From Rhodoblastus acidophilus (GTDB taxonomy: Bacteria; Pseudomonadota; Alphaproteobacteria; Rhizobiales; Beijerinckiaceae): DNA of 64,000 bases. How positions within the stretch are numbered: the first letter of the stretch is position 1; every line of letters starts with the position of its first letter. The translations under genes and the position numbers were made by a program. The DNA lies in contig NZ_FYDG01000001.1 of the NCBI RefSeq assembly GCF_900187365.1, forward strand, positions 682,001 to 746,000, in the 5' to 3' direction. Below are positions 54,807 to 63,626 of this stretch, one piece after another. Below the pieces are notes generated by a model. The model was not told the origin of the DNA. It saw only the letters and a list, made by a program, of their open reading frames with translations, and did no database searches.

Positions 54807-55046
54807 TCAGTAGCGGCCGCGCTCGGCGGCCACTTCGTCGATCTGGAACGCCTTGGACAGCGGGGCGATCTGATAGACCGCCGAGAGACCGACGATCAGA
54901 TAGACCAATTTGGCGACCGCGTTCTGCGCGCCGCCGAACAGGGACGCGACGGTCGTGACCAGATTGGCGTCGGCTATGGCTACGAGGCCCCAATTCAGGC
55001 CGCCGATGATGACGAGGATGAGCGTGACGAGATTGAGGGCTTTCAT
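54807..55046 (-). CDS. DUF378 small membrane protein
   Basis: The 79-residue product has two membrane helices and the DUF378 pattern: MKALNLVTLILVIIGGLNWGLVAI, then LVTTVASLFGG and KLVYLIVGLSAVYQIAPL. The family is widespread and uncharacterised. ATG 55046 has GGAG upstream. It is divergent from the first chromate-transporter half. Confidence 0.85.
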   Translation of the reverse strand: MKALNLVTLILVIIGGLNWGLVAIADANLVTTVASLFGGAQNAVAKLVYLIVGLSAVYQIAPLSKAFQIDEVAAERGRY

Positions 55047-55138
55047 GCGAGGTCTCCGGTAGGCCTTGACGTCCTCCCCCAACGCCGCCTGCGACAAATT
55101 GTTCAAAATCTTCGCAGCTTCAATGCTAGTCTGACAAC

Positions 55139-55663
55139 GTGCGACGGATCGATCTCTTTCTTGGCTTTTTCAAACTTGGCGCGCTCGGCTTTGGCGGCGT
55201 CGGGCCGTTGACGCGCCGCATCGTGGTCGAGGAGCGGCGCTGGCTCGACGAGGCGGAATTCGCGGCCTTGCTCGGCCTGTGCCAGGCGCTGCCCGGCGCC
55301 AACACCTGCAATTTCGCGCTGATGCTCGGCGACCGCTTTTGCGGGCCGACCGGCGGTCTCGCGGCTTTGGCCGGTCTGCTGACGGCTCCGCTGGCGCTGT
55401 TGCTCGGCGTCGCCAGCTTGTTCGCGGCCTTCGCGCACAACTCCGATGTGCGCGCCGCCCTGTTCGGCGCGGCGGCGGCGGCGGCCGGGCTGGCGCTGGG
55501 GACGGCGCTGAAAATGCTGAAGAACCTGCCGCGCGACGCGGGGATGTGGGGTCTCGCCGGCGCGGCCTTCGTCGCCGTGGCCGTGGCGCGGCTGCCGCTG
55601 CCGTTGGCGCTGGCCGCGCTGGCGCCGGCGAGCTGGCTGTTGCAGGGGAGAGGCCGGTCGTGA
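55139..55663 (+). CDS. Chromate transporter, N-terminal half-type subunit
   Basis: Short-chain CHR proteins come as adjacent pairs that together form the chromate exporter. This 174-residue member has the family signature FFKLGALGFGGVGPLTRRIVVEERRWLDEAEFAALLGLCQALPGANTCNFALMLGDR, followed by three or four hydrophobic segments. The start is GTG 55139. Its stop overlaps the GTG of the second subunit by three bases of GTGA. Transport of chromate, sulfate or another oxyanion cannot be told apart by sequence. Confidence 0.85.
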   Translation: MRRIDLFLGFFKLGALGFGGVGPLTRRIVVEERRWLDEAEFAALLGLCQALPGANTCNFALMLGDRFCGPTGGLAALAGLLTAPLALLLGVASLFAAFAHNSDVRAALFGAAAAAAGLALGTALKMLKNLPRDAGMWGLAGAAFVAVAVARLPLPLALAALAPASWLLQGRGRS

Positions 55664-56196
55664 ACGCGCTGCTTCCGCGCATTTTCCTGCGTTTCGCCGG
55701 TCTGTCGCTGCTGGCCGTGGGCGGCGCCGGCGCCGTGCTGCCGGAGGCGCATCGCCAATTGGTCGAGGGCGAGCATTGGTTCACCTCGTCGCAATTCGCG
55801 GAAATTTTCGCCATCGCGCAAACGGCGCCGGGCCCGAACGTGATCGTGTTCCCGCTGTTCGGCTGGGAGCTTGCGGGCTTCGCGGGATTTTGCGCGGCTG
55901 CTCTTGGCGTGCTTGGACCGTCGTCGCTGCTGGCGCTAGCTCTGGCGCGAAAACTGCGCGAGAACGCCGATTCGCCGGGACTGAAGCGGCTGAAACGGGC
56001 GCTGATCCCGCTCGCAGTCGGGCTGATGGCGGCGAACGGGGCCATTCTCGCCCGCGCGGCCGACACAAATGCGCTGGCCGCCGTGATCACGTTTGCCGCC
56101 GCCGGCTTTGTGGTCTATTCCGCGCGCAGCCCGGTCTGGGCCATGGCGGCGGGCGCGCTGCTCGCCGTCGCGGCCGAACGACTGGGTTTTCTATGA
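55660..56196 (+). CDS. Chromate transporter, second half-type subunit
   Basis: The 178-residue partner repeats the CHR topology: FLRFAGLSLLAVGGAGAVLPEAHRQLVEGEHWFTSSQFAEIFAIAQTAPGPNVIVFPLFGWELAGFAGFCAAALG carries the second-half form of the signature (AQTAPGPN). GTG 55660 overlaps the preceding stop, and its own stop overlaps or adjoins the aminotransferase start, so all three are translated from one message. Confidence 0.85.
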   Translation: MNALLPRIFLRFAGLSLLAVGGAGAVLPEAHRQLVEGEHWFTSSQFAEIFAIAQTAPGPNVIVFPLFGWELAGFAGFCAAALGVLGPSSLLALALARKLRENADSPGLKRLKRALIPLAVGLMAANGAILARAADTNALAAVITFAAAGFVVYSARSPVWAMAAGALLAVAAERLGFL

Positions 56197-56210
56197 ACGG
56201 GAAGAACAGC

Positions 56211-57086
56211 ATGAGCCGGGTCGCCTACGTCAATGGCCGCTATGTCAGGCACGCGGAAGCCGGCGTGTCCATCGACGACCGCGCCTTTCTGTTTTCAGAC
56301 GGAATCTACGAGGTCATTGAAATCTATCAGGGCGCGCTGATCGACGAGCGCGGCCATCTCGACCGACTCGCCCGCTCCGCCCGCGAGTTGCGGCTCGCTC
56401 CGCCGCTGGGCGAAGCGGCGCTCAGATTCGTGATGCGCGAACTGGTCGCCCGCAACCGCGTCCAATTCGGCCATGTCTATCTGCAAATCACGCGCGGCGC
56501 CGCGCGGCGCGAGCACACGTTTCCGCCCGCCGGCACGCCCACGACTCTGGTGGCCTTCGCCCGCAGCCACGATCCCGACGCGGGCGAGGCCAAGGCGCGC
56601 AAAGGCGTGAACGCGATCACCGTTCCCGACATCCGCTGGAAGCGCCCGGACATCAAGACCGTGAGCCTCTTGCCCAATGTGCTGGCGAAGCAGCAGGCCA
56701 AGGAGGCCGGCGCCTATGAAGCCTGGCTGGTCAACGCCGACGGTTTCGTCACCGAGGGCGCCTCGAGCAACGCCTGGATCGTGGACAAGACCGGCGCGCT
56801 GCGCACCCATCCCGGCGATTCGTCGATTCTTTCGGGAATCACGCGCGCCCGCATCCTGGAGATCGCCCGCGCCAAGGGCATTCCCGTCATCGAACGCGCC
56901 TTCACCGTGGCTGAAACCCATGAAGCCGCCGAGGCGTTCATCTCCGGCGCGACCACGCTGGTCATGCCGATCGTGCGGCTGGACGGCCGTCCGATCGGTC
57001 AGACTTCGTCGGAGTGCGCCGCGCCCGGTCCGGTCTCGCTGGGACTGCGGGCGTGTTTCCATGAATTCGCTGTGAAGAGTGTCTGA
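56211..57086 (+). CDS. dat: D-amino-acid aminotransferase (class IV, PLP-dependent)
   Basis: Class IV aminotransferases of this type make D-alanine/D-glutamate or act on branched-chain amino acids. The 291-residue product has VAYVNGRYVRHAEAGVSIDDRAFLFSDGIYEVIEIYQG, the catalytic Lys in DIRWKRPDIKTVSLLPNVLAKQQAKEAGAYEAWLVN (Lys in IKTVSLLPN), FVTEGASSNAWIV and SSILSGITRARILEIA, matching D-alanine aminotransferases. A gene of this kind next to ntrX and hfq is usual in Rhizobiales. ATG 56211 has GGGAAG upstream; ATG 56193, which overlaps the preceding stop, is possible. Confidence 0.9.
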   Translation: MSRVAYVNGRYVRHAEAGVSIDDRAFLFSDGIYEVIEIYQGALIDERGHLDRLARSARELRLAPPLGEAALRFVMRELVARNRVQFGHVYLQITRGAARREHTFPPAGTPTTLVAFARSHDPDAGEAKARKGVNAITVPDIRWKRPDIKTVSLLPNVLAKQQAKEAGAYEAWLVNADGFVTEGASSNAWIVDKTGALRTHPGDSSILSGITRARILEIARAKGIPVIERAFTVAETHEAAEAFISGATTLVMPIVRLDGRPIGQTSSECAAPGPVSLGLRACFHEFAVKSV

Positions 57087-57294
57087 ATGAGCAGCAAAAA
57101 CACCACAAGCGTAAAAGAACGTCTTGCCTAATTGTCGGGCTTGGGCATCTAATAAGCTGTTGCGCTATGGGCGGCGCGACTCCCGCGAGTAGCGCGACTG
57201 TTGCAAATCCTACGATTTCTGCAAAATTCGCGACTCTTGCAAACCGTCGCCAAAACCGTTCTAAACGGGCGTCTAAAAAGTGAATGGAAAAAAC

Positions 57295-57546
57295 ATGGCG
57301 GTCGAACGCACCCCGAACCTACAGGACACTTTCCTTAATTACGTTCGCAAAAACAAAATCCCGCTGACCATCTTTCTGGTGAACGGCGTGAAGCTTCAGG
57401 GAGTCGTGAGCTGGTTCGACAACTTCTGCGTGCTGCTGCGTCGCGACGGGCACTCGCAATTGGTCTACAAGCACGCCATATCCACCATCATGCCGGGACA
57501 TCCGATCCAGATGTTCGACCCGGCCGAGGAAGTTCAGGACAAGTGA
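57295..57546 (+). CDS. hfq: RNA-binding protein Hfq
   Basis: Hfq is the hexameric Sm-like RNA chaperone that pairs small RNAs with mRNAs. The 83-residue product has Sm1 ([44 protein letters not shown]) and Sm2 ([13 protein letters not shown]), including the distal and proximal RNA-binding residues. The short acidic tail is usual in alphaproteobacteria. ATG 57295 is preferred to a GTG five codons earlier. hflX follows after 13 bases. Confidence 0.97.
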   Translation: MAVERTPNLQDTFLNYVRKNKIPLTIFLVNGVKLQGVVSWFDNFCVLLRRDGHSQLVYKHAISTIMPGHPIQMFDPAEEVQDK

Positions 57547-57559
57547 GGTCGTTGATTTC

Positions 57560-58924
57560 TTGAGCACAACCGAGGTTTTCGGCGGCGAGGCCTGCACGCG
57601 GAACAGCGACAGGACTCGTGCGCTCGTGCTTGGCCCCTATCTCACCGACCGGGCCGCAACCTATGCCGACGGGGCCAAGCCGCTGCGCGCGCCCGAAGCG
57701 CGCCTCGACGAGGCCGAGGGGCTGGCCCTGGCCATTGACGTAGAGTTGGTCGGGCGAGAACTGGTGCTGCTGTCGCAAATCAGGCCCGCCACCTATATCG
57801 GCAAGGGCAAGGTCGAAGAGATCGCCGCGCTGGCGAAAGAGCGCGAGGCCGAACTCGTCGTCGTCGATTGCGCCCTGTCGCCGGTGCAGCAGCGCAATCT
57901 GGAAAAAGCCTTTTCCGCCAAGGTCATCGACCGCACCGGCCTGATTCTGGAAATTTTCGGCGAGCGCGCCCGCACCAAGGAAGGCGCGCTGCAGGTGGAG
58001 TTGGCGCATCTCGCCTATCAGAAATCGCGGCTGGTTCGCAGTTGGACCCACCTTGAACGCCAGCGCGGCGGCTTCGGCTTTCTCGGCGGCCCCGGCGAAA
58101 CCCAGATTGAAACCGACCGCCGCCTGATTCAGGAGCGTATGACGCGAATCGAGCGCGACCTCGACCAGGTCAAGCGCACCCGCGGCCTTCATCGCAAGAG
58201 CCGCCGCGACGTCCCCTTCCCCATCGTGGCGCTGGTCGGCTACACCAACGCCGGAAAATCCAGCCTGTTCAACCGGCTGACCAAGGCGGACGTGTTCGCC
58301 AAGGATCTGCTGTTCGCCACGCTCGACCCCACGCTGCGCGGCCTCAAACTGCCGCATGGCGGCAGGATCATCCTGTCCGACACGGTTGGCTTCATCTCCG
58401 ATCTGCCACACATGCTGGTCTCGGCCTTTCGCGCCACGCTCGAAGAGGTTTTGGAGGCCGACGTCATCCTGCACGTGCGCGACATCTCGCACGAAGATGC
58501 GGAGGCGCAAGGCGCCGATGTCGAGAAAATCCTGGGCGAACTCGGAATCGACTCGCACGATCCCCGGCTGATCGAAGTCTGGAACAAGACCGACCTGCTG
58601 CCGCCTGAGGAGCGCGACCGCCTGCGCGAGACCGCGGCGCGGAAACCGCGCGATGAGCGGCCCTGCGCGGTATCGGCGCTGACGGGCGATGGGATCGACA
58701 TCCTGCTGGACGGAATCGAGGCCCGGTTGGGCGCTGGCCGCGCGCTGCTGGAAATTCGGCTCGACGCCGCCGATGGCGAGGGCCAGGCCTGGCTCTACGC
58801 CCATACCGAAGTGCTGAAGCGGCAGGCGATGGACGACGGCGCGGCGTTCCAGGTGCGGGTCGCGCCCGACGCCCGCGCCCGGATCGAGCGGCGGTTTCCG
58901 CAAAGGTTGCGCGATCTCAACTGA
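57560..58924 (+). CDS. hflX: Ribosome-associated GTPase HflX
   Basis: HflX splits stalled ribosomes, notably under heat stress. The 454-residue product has the N-terminal HflX subdomain (GKGKVEEIAALAKEREAELVVVDCALSPVQQRNLEKAF...DRTGLILEIFGERARTKEGALQVELAHLAYQKSRLVRSWTHLERQRGGFGFLGGPGETQIE) and a GTPase domain: G1 GYTNAGKSSLFN (~227), G3 DTVGFI, G4 NKTDLL. The start is TTG 57560, the only credible one between the hfq stop and the conserved region. Confidence 0.95.
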   Translation: MSTTEVFGGEACTRNSDRTRALVLGPYLTDRAATYADGAKPLRAPEARLDEAEGLALAIDVELVGRELVLLSQIRPATYIGKGKVEEIAALAKEREAELVVVDCALSPVQQRNLEKAFSAKVIDRTGLILEIFGERARTKEGALQVELAHLAYQKSRLVRSWTHLERQRGGFGFLGGPGETQIETDRRLIQERMTRIERDLDQVKRTRGLHRKSRRDVPFPIVALVGYTNAGKSSLFNRLTKADVFAKDLLFATLDPTLRGLKLPHGGRIILSDTVGFISDLPHMLVSAFRATLEEVLEADVILHVRDISHEDAEAQGADVEKILGELGIDSHDPRLIEVWNKTDLLPPEERDRLRETAARKPRDERPCAVSALTGDGIDILLDGIEARLGAGRALLEIRLDAADGEGQAWLYAHTEVLKRQAMDDGAAFQVRVAPDARARIERRFPQRLRDLN

Positions 58925-58934
58925 GGCGCCGGCG

Positions 58935-60749
58935 TCACTCCGACGCTTGCGCGATGGCTTCCAGAAAGGCGTCGCCATAAAGCGCCAGCTTGCGCTCGCC
59001 GACGCCATGTATCCCGCGCAAGTCATCCAGGGTCGCAGGGCGGCGTTCGGCCATTTCCAACAAGGTGCGGTCGGCGAAGACCATGAAGGCGGCGATGCCT
59101 TCGTCCTTCGCCAACTCCCGGCGCAGCTTGCGCAAGGCCTCGAAAACCTTGCCGTCGCCGGAGGCGAATTCGTCGATTTCGCGCGCCGGTTTGCGCGACC
59201 ATTTGCCCGCGGACTTTTCGCGCGGCGGATCGGCGCGCAGGATGAAGGTTTCGCGGCCGCGTAAAATCGCGTCGCCCTTCTCGGTGAGGGCGAAGCCGCC
59301 ATGTTCGGCGCTGGCCGCGCGCAAAGCCCCGACGGCGAACAACTGGCGGAATGTCGAGGCCCATTCGGCCTTGCTGCGGTCGGCGCCCACGCCGAAGGTT
59401 TTGAGCTGGTCGTGCTGATTGCGGCGCAGCGCCTCGCTGTCCGCGCCCATCAGCAGATCGGACAGATAGGCCTGCCCGAAACGCTGCCCGGTGCGATAGA
59501 CGGCGGCGAGCGCCTTCTGCGCCTCGATCGTTCCATCGCGGGTCTTGATCTCGCCCCGGCAGAAATCACAGGCGCCGCAGGGTTCGGATTTTTCGTTGAA
59601 ATGCGCCAGCAGCAACTGGCGGCGGCAGGCGACCGCCTCGCACAGCGACGCCAAAGCCGAAAAGCGCTGATGCTCGAAGCGGCGGCGCTCGTCGGACAGA
59701 TCCTTCTCGTCGATCTGGCGGCGGCGCAACGCCATGTCGTCGAGCCCATAGAGCGTATAGGCGGCGGCGGGCAGGCCGTCGCGGCCGGCGCGGCCGATTT
59801 CCTGATAATAACTCTCGATGCTGGAGGGCATGTCGGCATGAGCGACGAAGCGCACATCCGGCTTGTTGACGCCCATCCCGAACGCGATGGTGGCGAAGGC
59901 GACCACGCCGTCCTCGCGCAGGAAACGATCCTGATTGGCGTTGCGTCGCCCCTGCTCGATGCCGGCGTGATAGCACAGCGTATCGAACCCCTGTTCGCCA
60001 AAGAATTCCGCGAGACGTTCGGTCCCGGCGCGCGAGGCGCAATAGACGATGCCGCTCTGACCCCGCCGCGCAGCTAGGAAACGCTGCAATTGCTTGCGCG
60101 GCTGGTCCTTAGCGGCGAAGGCGAGGGAAATGTTGGGGCGGTCGAAACTGTGCAGGAAGATTTTGGGCGCGCGATCAAACAGGCGCTCCGCGATTTCGGC
60201 GCGCATGGCGGCGTCGGCCGTGGCGGTGAAGGCGATGGCCTGAATGGCTCCGAGCTTTTCCACGCTTTGGCGAATCAGGCGATATTCCGGCCGGAAATCG
60301 TGGCCCCATTCGCAAATGCAATGCGCTTCGTCCACGGCGATGCGCGCGATCTTTCCGCGCGACAGCGCCTCTGTCAGGCCGTCCATGGCGAGGCGTTCGG
60401 GCGAGACGAACAGCAGTTTGAGCGATCCGTCGCGAATCTGGCGCCAGGTCTCGCCGGCCTCCTCCTCGCTGCTTTGCGAATTGAGCGTGGCGGCGCACAG
60501 GCCGAGCGCCCGCATCTGCCCGACCTGATCGCGCATCAGCGCGATCAGCGGCGAAACCACCAACGTCAACCCGTCGCTCATCAGAGCGGGGAGCTGGTAG
60601 CACAGGCTTTTGCCCGAACCGGTGGGCATGACCGCGAGCACGGGATCGCCCGACAGCACCGCCGCCACGATCTCCCCCTGCCCCGGGCGGAAATCGTCGA
60701 AGCCGAACACTTGCTTCAGGATTTTGCGGGCCGTGGCGAGATCGCTCAT
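58935..60749 (-). CDS. recQ: ATP-dependent DNA helicase RecQ
   Basis: RecQ is a 3'-5' helicase acting in recombination and repair of stalled forks. The 604-residue product has all domains: motif 0/I QVFGFDDFRPGQ...MPTGSGKSLCYQLPAL (~40), DEAH box VDEAHCICEWGHDFRPEY (~137), helicase C with IGRAGRDG, the RQC zinc site C...CRRQLLLAHFNEKSEPCGACDFC (~365-390), winged helix, and an HRDC domain at the end (EALRKLRRELAKDEGIAAFMVFADRTLLEMA). It begins inside the end of recF (ATGA overlap), so the two are translationally coupled. Confidence 0.96.
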   Translation of the reverse strand: MSDLATARKILKQVFGFDDFRPGQGEIVAAVLSGDPVLAVMPTGSGKSLCYQLPALMSDGLTLVVSPLIALMRDQVGQMRALGLCAATLNSQSSEEEAGETWRQIRDGSLKLLFVSPERLAMDGLTEALSRGKIARIAVDEAHCICEWGHDFRPEYRLIRQSVEKLGAIQAIAFTATADAAMRAEIAERLFDRAPKIFLHSFDRPNISLAFAAKDQPRKQLQRFLAARRGQSGIVYCASRAGTERLAEFFGEQGFDTLCYHAGIEQGRRNANQDRFLREDGVVAFATIAFGMGVNKPDVRFVAHADMPSSIESYYQEIGRAGRDGLPAAAYTLYGLDDMALRRRQIDEKDLSDERRRFEHQRFSALASLCEAVACRRQLLLAHFNEKSEPCGACDFCRGEIKTRDGTIEAQKALAAVYRTGQRFGQAYLSDLLMGADSEALRRNQHDQLKTFGVGADRSKAEWASTFRQLFAVGALRAASAEHGGFALTEKGDAILRGRETFILRADPPREKSAGKWSRKPAREIDEFASGDGKVFEALRKLRRELAKDEGIAAFMVFADRTLLEMAERRPATLDDLRGIHGVGERKLALYGDAFLEAIAQASE

Positions 60750-61948
60750 GCGCCCTCCGGGCGGGACAGGGAGGAGACGCGGCCATGGTCCACCGCGAAA
60801 ATATCCGCGCGGCCCACGAGATCGTCGAACAGAGCGGAATCGGCCCCGGTCATCCAGATCTGGCCGCCGAGCGCGTCGAGCGCGTCAAACAGGGCGCGGC
60901 GCCGCGCCGGGTCGAAATGCGCGGCGATTTCGTCCAGCAGGATCAGCGGCGCCATGCCGCTCATGGCCGCCACCAGCCGCGCATGAGCCAGCACCAGCCC
61001 GACCAGCAGCGCCTTCTGCTCGCCGGTGGAGGCCCGGCGCGCCTCGCAGGTTTTCGGACCATGGCGCACGGTGAGATCGCTGGCCTGCGGCCCGATCAGG
61101 GCGCGGCCCGCGGCGGCGTCGCGTCCGCGATTATCGCGCAGCAGCGCGCGATAACGCTCCTCGGCGGCGAGCGCCGGATTGTCCGCCACAAGCCGGTCGA
61201 TCTCGCCGTCGAGCGCGATCTCGGCCCAGGGAAAGGGCGAGCTTTCGTCGCGACTGACGGCGATCAGCGCGGCGAGGCGCTCCACCGTTTCGCGGCGGGC
61301 GCTGGCCACGGCAATGGCGAGTTCGGCGATCTCGCGCTCGGCGGCGTCGAGCCAGATTCTTTCAGAAAACCGCTCATCCAACAGACGGTTGCGGTTGCGC
61401 AGGGCGCGTTCGAGGCCATTGACGCGGGCGCCATGCTCGCTGTCCACCGCCAGCACCAGACGGTCGAGAAAGCGGCGGCGGTCGCCGGCCGGACCGGTGA
61501 ACAGGCCGTCCATGGCGGGGGTGAGCCAGACGATGCGGATATGGTCGGCGAAGGCGCGCGCCGAGCCGATCGGCTCACGGTCGAGGCGGAACTTGCGCTG
61601 CGCGCCGCCTTCGATTCGCTCAAGGCCGACGCCCATTTGCACGGGGCCGCCGGCCTCGCCCTCAAGTTCGAGCGAAATGGCGAAGCCCCCGGCGCCGCCC
61701 TCGCGCGCCATGTCGGACAGATCGGCGCGGCGCAGCCCCCGGCCCTGCGCGAACAGAGACAGCGCCTCCAGCAGGTTGGTCTTGCCGGCGCCATTGTCGC
61801 CCGACAAGGCGACCAGCTTGGCCTGGGGTTTCAAGTCCAGCGCGGCATAGCTGCGGAAGTCGGCCAGCACGACGCGCCGGGCTATTGGCGCGCGCGGGTG
61901 AAACTTCTGCGCGTCCGGGAGGGAATCGTCGACTGCGGATGCGATCAT
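60746..61948 (-). CDS. recF: DNA replication and repair protein RecF
   Basis: RecF is an SMC-like ATPase that, with RecO and RecR, loads RecA at gaps. The 400-residue product has ADFRSYAALDLKPQAKLVALSGDNGAGKTNLLEALSLFAQGRGLRRA (Walker A ~50), the RecF insertion region with IRIVWLTPAMDGLFTGPAGDRRRFLDRLVLAVD, RASTGEQKALLVGLVLAHARL (signature) and PLILLDEIAAHFDPARRRALFDAL (Walker B). ATG 61948 (AAGGCGG upstream) is preferred to an earlier in-frame ATG. It is coupled to recQ rather than placed behind dnaA-dnaN. Confidence 0.95.
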   Translation of the reverse strand: MIASAVDDSLPDAQKFHPRAPIARRVVLADFRSYAALDLKPQAKLVALSGDNGAGKTNLLEALSLFAQGRGLRRADLSDMAREGGAGGFAISLELEGEAGGPVQMGVGLERIEGGAQRKFRLDREPIGSARAFADHIRIVWLTPAMDGLFTGPAGDRRRFLDRLVLAVDSEHGARVNGLERALRNRNRLLDERFSERIWLDAAEREIAELAIAVASARRETVERLAALIAVSRDESSPFPWAEIALDGEIDRLVADNPALAAEERYRALLRDNRGRDAAAGRALIGPQASDLTVRHGPKTCEARRASTGEQKALLVGLVLAHARLVAAMSGMAPLILLDEIAAHFDPARRRALFDALDALGGQIWMTGADSALFDDLVGRADIFAVDHGRVSSLSRPEGA

Positions 61949-62102
61949 GGCCGCCTTGTAGCCGCTCCCACCCGTTGGGAAAACCATGCGATTGCGACAT
62001 TGCGTCACGATGCGCAAAGACAGGGAAGGCGTATATATGCCTCTCGGCTAGGAAGAGCGTCGAGCCACGGGTTTGAGCAAGGCGTTTTATAGCCTTGGAG
62101 GT

Positions 62103-62282
62103 ATGACTTTGCCCAAGATTCAACCCGCGACCGAAAAAGCCGACGAGAAGGCCAAGCCGAATTTTCCGCCGGCGGGACCGCACGCCCGCCCGGAGCTGAC
62201 CAATTTCGACGCCTGCCCCGGTTGCGGCGCCCTGCCGGACGAAATGGAATTCGGCTTCGAGACCGATCCCGGCGCCGGCTGA
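62103..62282 (+). CDS. Hypothetical small protein with CxxC motif
   Basis: The 59-residue product is polar and Pro-rich with one FDACPGCGALPDEMEFGFE segment, a possible half zinc ribbon or metal site. ATG 62103 has GGAGG immediately before it (one base), so the spacing is poor; a TTG ten codons upstream (62073) is an alternative. No family recognised. Confidence 0.5.
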   Translation: MTLPKIQPATEKADEKAKPNFPPAGPHARPELTNFDACPGCGALPDEMEFGFETDPGAG

Positions 62283-62337
62283 TGCGCCCGACTCCGAATC
62301 GCTTGTCTTAAGAGTTTTAGACGAAGAGATGGGCCGT

Positions 62338-62364
62338 CATGGCCGGGATGTCCCGGCCATGTTT
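62338..62364. terminator. REP-like hairpin/terminator between convergent genes
   Basis: CATGGCCGGG and CCCGGCCATG form a perfect 10-bp stem around ATGT, followed by TTT. It lies between the small CxxC gene and ychF. The sequence type is also common among alphaproteobacterial intergenic palindromes. Confidence 0.6.
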
Positions 62365-62414
62365 GCGAACAGGCGCCATCAACGACCCGGTCGTCAGCCG
62401 GCCGAAGCCGCCCG

Positions 62415-63512
62415 TCAGTTGGCGAATCTGAAATGCAGCACGTCGCCGTCGGCGACGACATATTCCTTGCCTTCCAGCCGGAATTTTCCCGCCTCGCGCG
62501 CGCCCGCCTCGCCATTGCAGGCGACGTAATCGTCATAGGCGATGGTCTCGGCCCTGATAAAACCCTTTTCGAAGTCGGTGTGGATCACGCCCGCCGCCGC
62601 CGGGGCCTTGGTGCCCTTCTCGATGGTCCAGGCGCGCGCCTCCTTGGGGCCGACCGTGAAATAGGTGATCAGGTGCAGCAGGCCGTAGCCGGCGCGGATC
62701 ACCCGGTTGAGGCCCGGCTCCTCCAGCCCGACCGCTTCCAGATAGTCCTTCTGCTCGTCGTCGGGCATCACCGCGATTTCGCTTTCGATCTGCGCGGACA
62801 CCACCACGGCGACCTCGCCTTCCTCGGCGGCGCGGGCGAACACTTTTTGCGAATGTTCATTGCCCTTGTCGGCGGAGCCTTCCTCGACATTGCAGACGTA
62901 GAGCACCGGCTTGGACGACAGCAGGCCGAGCTGTGAGAAACTCTTGCGCTCCTCCGGCGCCCGCTCGACCAGCCGCGCCGGCTTGCCCTCGCGCAGCAGC
63001 ACGAGACAGCGGTTGACGAGATCGAGCAGCTCCTTGCTCTCCTTGTCGCCGCCCTTGGCCTTCTTTTCCAGATTGTTGACGCGCTTCTCCAACGATTCGA
63101 GATCGGCCAGCATCAGCTCGGTCTCGATCGTGTCGATGTCCCTGATAGGATCGACGTCGCCATCGACATGGGTGATGTCGCCATCGACGAAGCAGCGCAC
63201 CACATGGGCGATGGCGTCACATTCGCGGATATTGGCGAGGAACTGGTTGCCCAAGCCTTCGCCCTTGGAGGCGCCGCGCACCAGGCCGGCGATATCGACG
63301 AAGGTCAGCCGGGTCGGAATGATCTCCTTGGAGCCCGCGATCTTCGTCAGCACGTCGAGGCGTTTGTCCGGCACGGCGACGTCGCCGACATTCGGCTCGA
63401 TGGTGCAGAAGGGATAATTGGCCGCCTGCGCCGCCGCCGTCTGCGTCAGAGCGTTGAAAAGGGTCGACTTGCCGACATTCGGCAGGCCGACGATGCCGCA
63501 TTTAAAACCCAT
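62415..63512 (-). CDS. ychF: Redox-regulated ATPase YchF (Obg-family P-loop protein)
   Basis: YchF is a universally conserved Obg-related ATPase/GTPase linked to ribosomes and oxidative stress. The 365-residue product has G1 GIVGLPNVGKSTLFNALT (7-24), DVAVPDKRL, G3 DIAGLVRGASKGEGLGNQFL, the coiled-coil insertion (IETELMLADLESLEKRVNNLEKKAKGG), NVEE where NKxD would be (YVCNVEEG), and a C-terminal TGS domain ending YVVADGDVLHFRFAN. Confidence 0.97.
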   Translation of the reverse strand: MGFKCGIVGLPNVGKSTLFNALTQTAAAQAANYPFCTIEPNVGDVAVPDKRLDVLTKIAGSKEIIPTRLTFVDIAGLVRGASKGEGLGNQFLANIRECDAIAHVVRCFVDGDITHVDGDVDPIRDIDTIETELMLADLESLEKRVNNLEKKAKGGDKESKELLDLVNRCLVLLREGKPARLVERAPEERKSFSQLGLLSSKPVLYVCNVEEGSADKGNEHSQKVFARAAEEGEVAVVVSAQIESEIAVMPDDEQKDYLEAVGLEEPGLNRVIRAGYGLLHLITYFTVGPKEARAWTIEKGTKAPAAAGVIHTDFEKGFIRAETIAYDDYVACNGEAGAREAGKFRLEGKEYVVADGDVLHFRFAN

Positions 63513-63626
63513 GGTTCGCGCTCGCTGTCGGAAGGTGGGACCAGCCTATGCGGCTCCAGGACGCAAAAGGCAAGGGGGCGCGTTGGCTGCTAAAACATTG
63601 CCGCAATCTTAATGTAAGCGAGCGGC

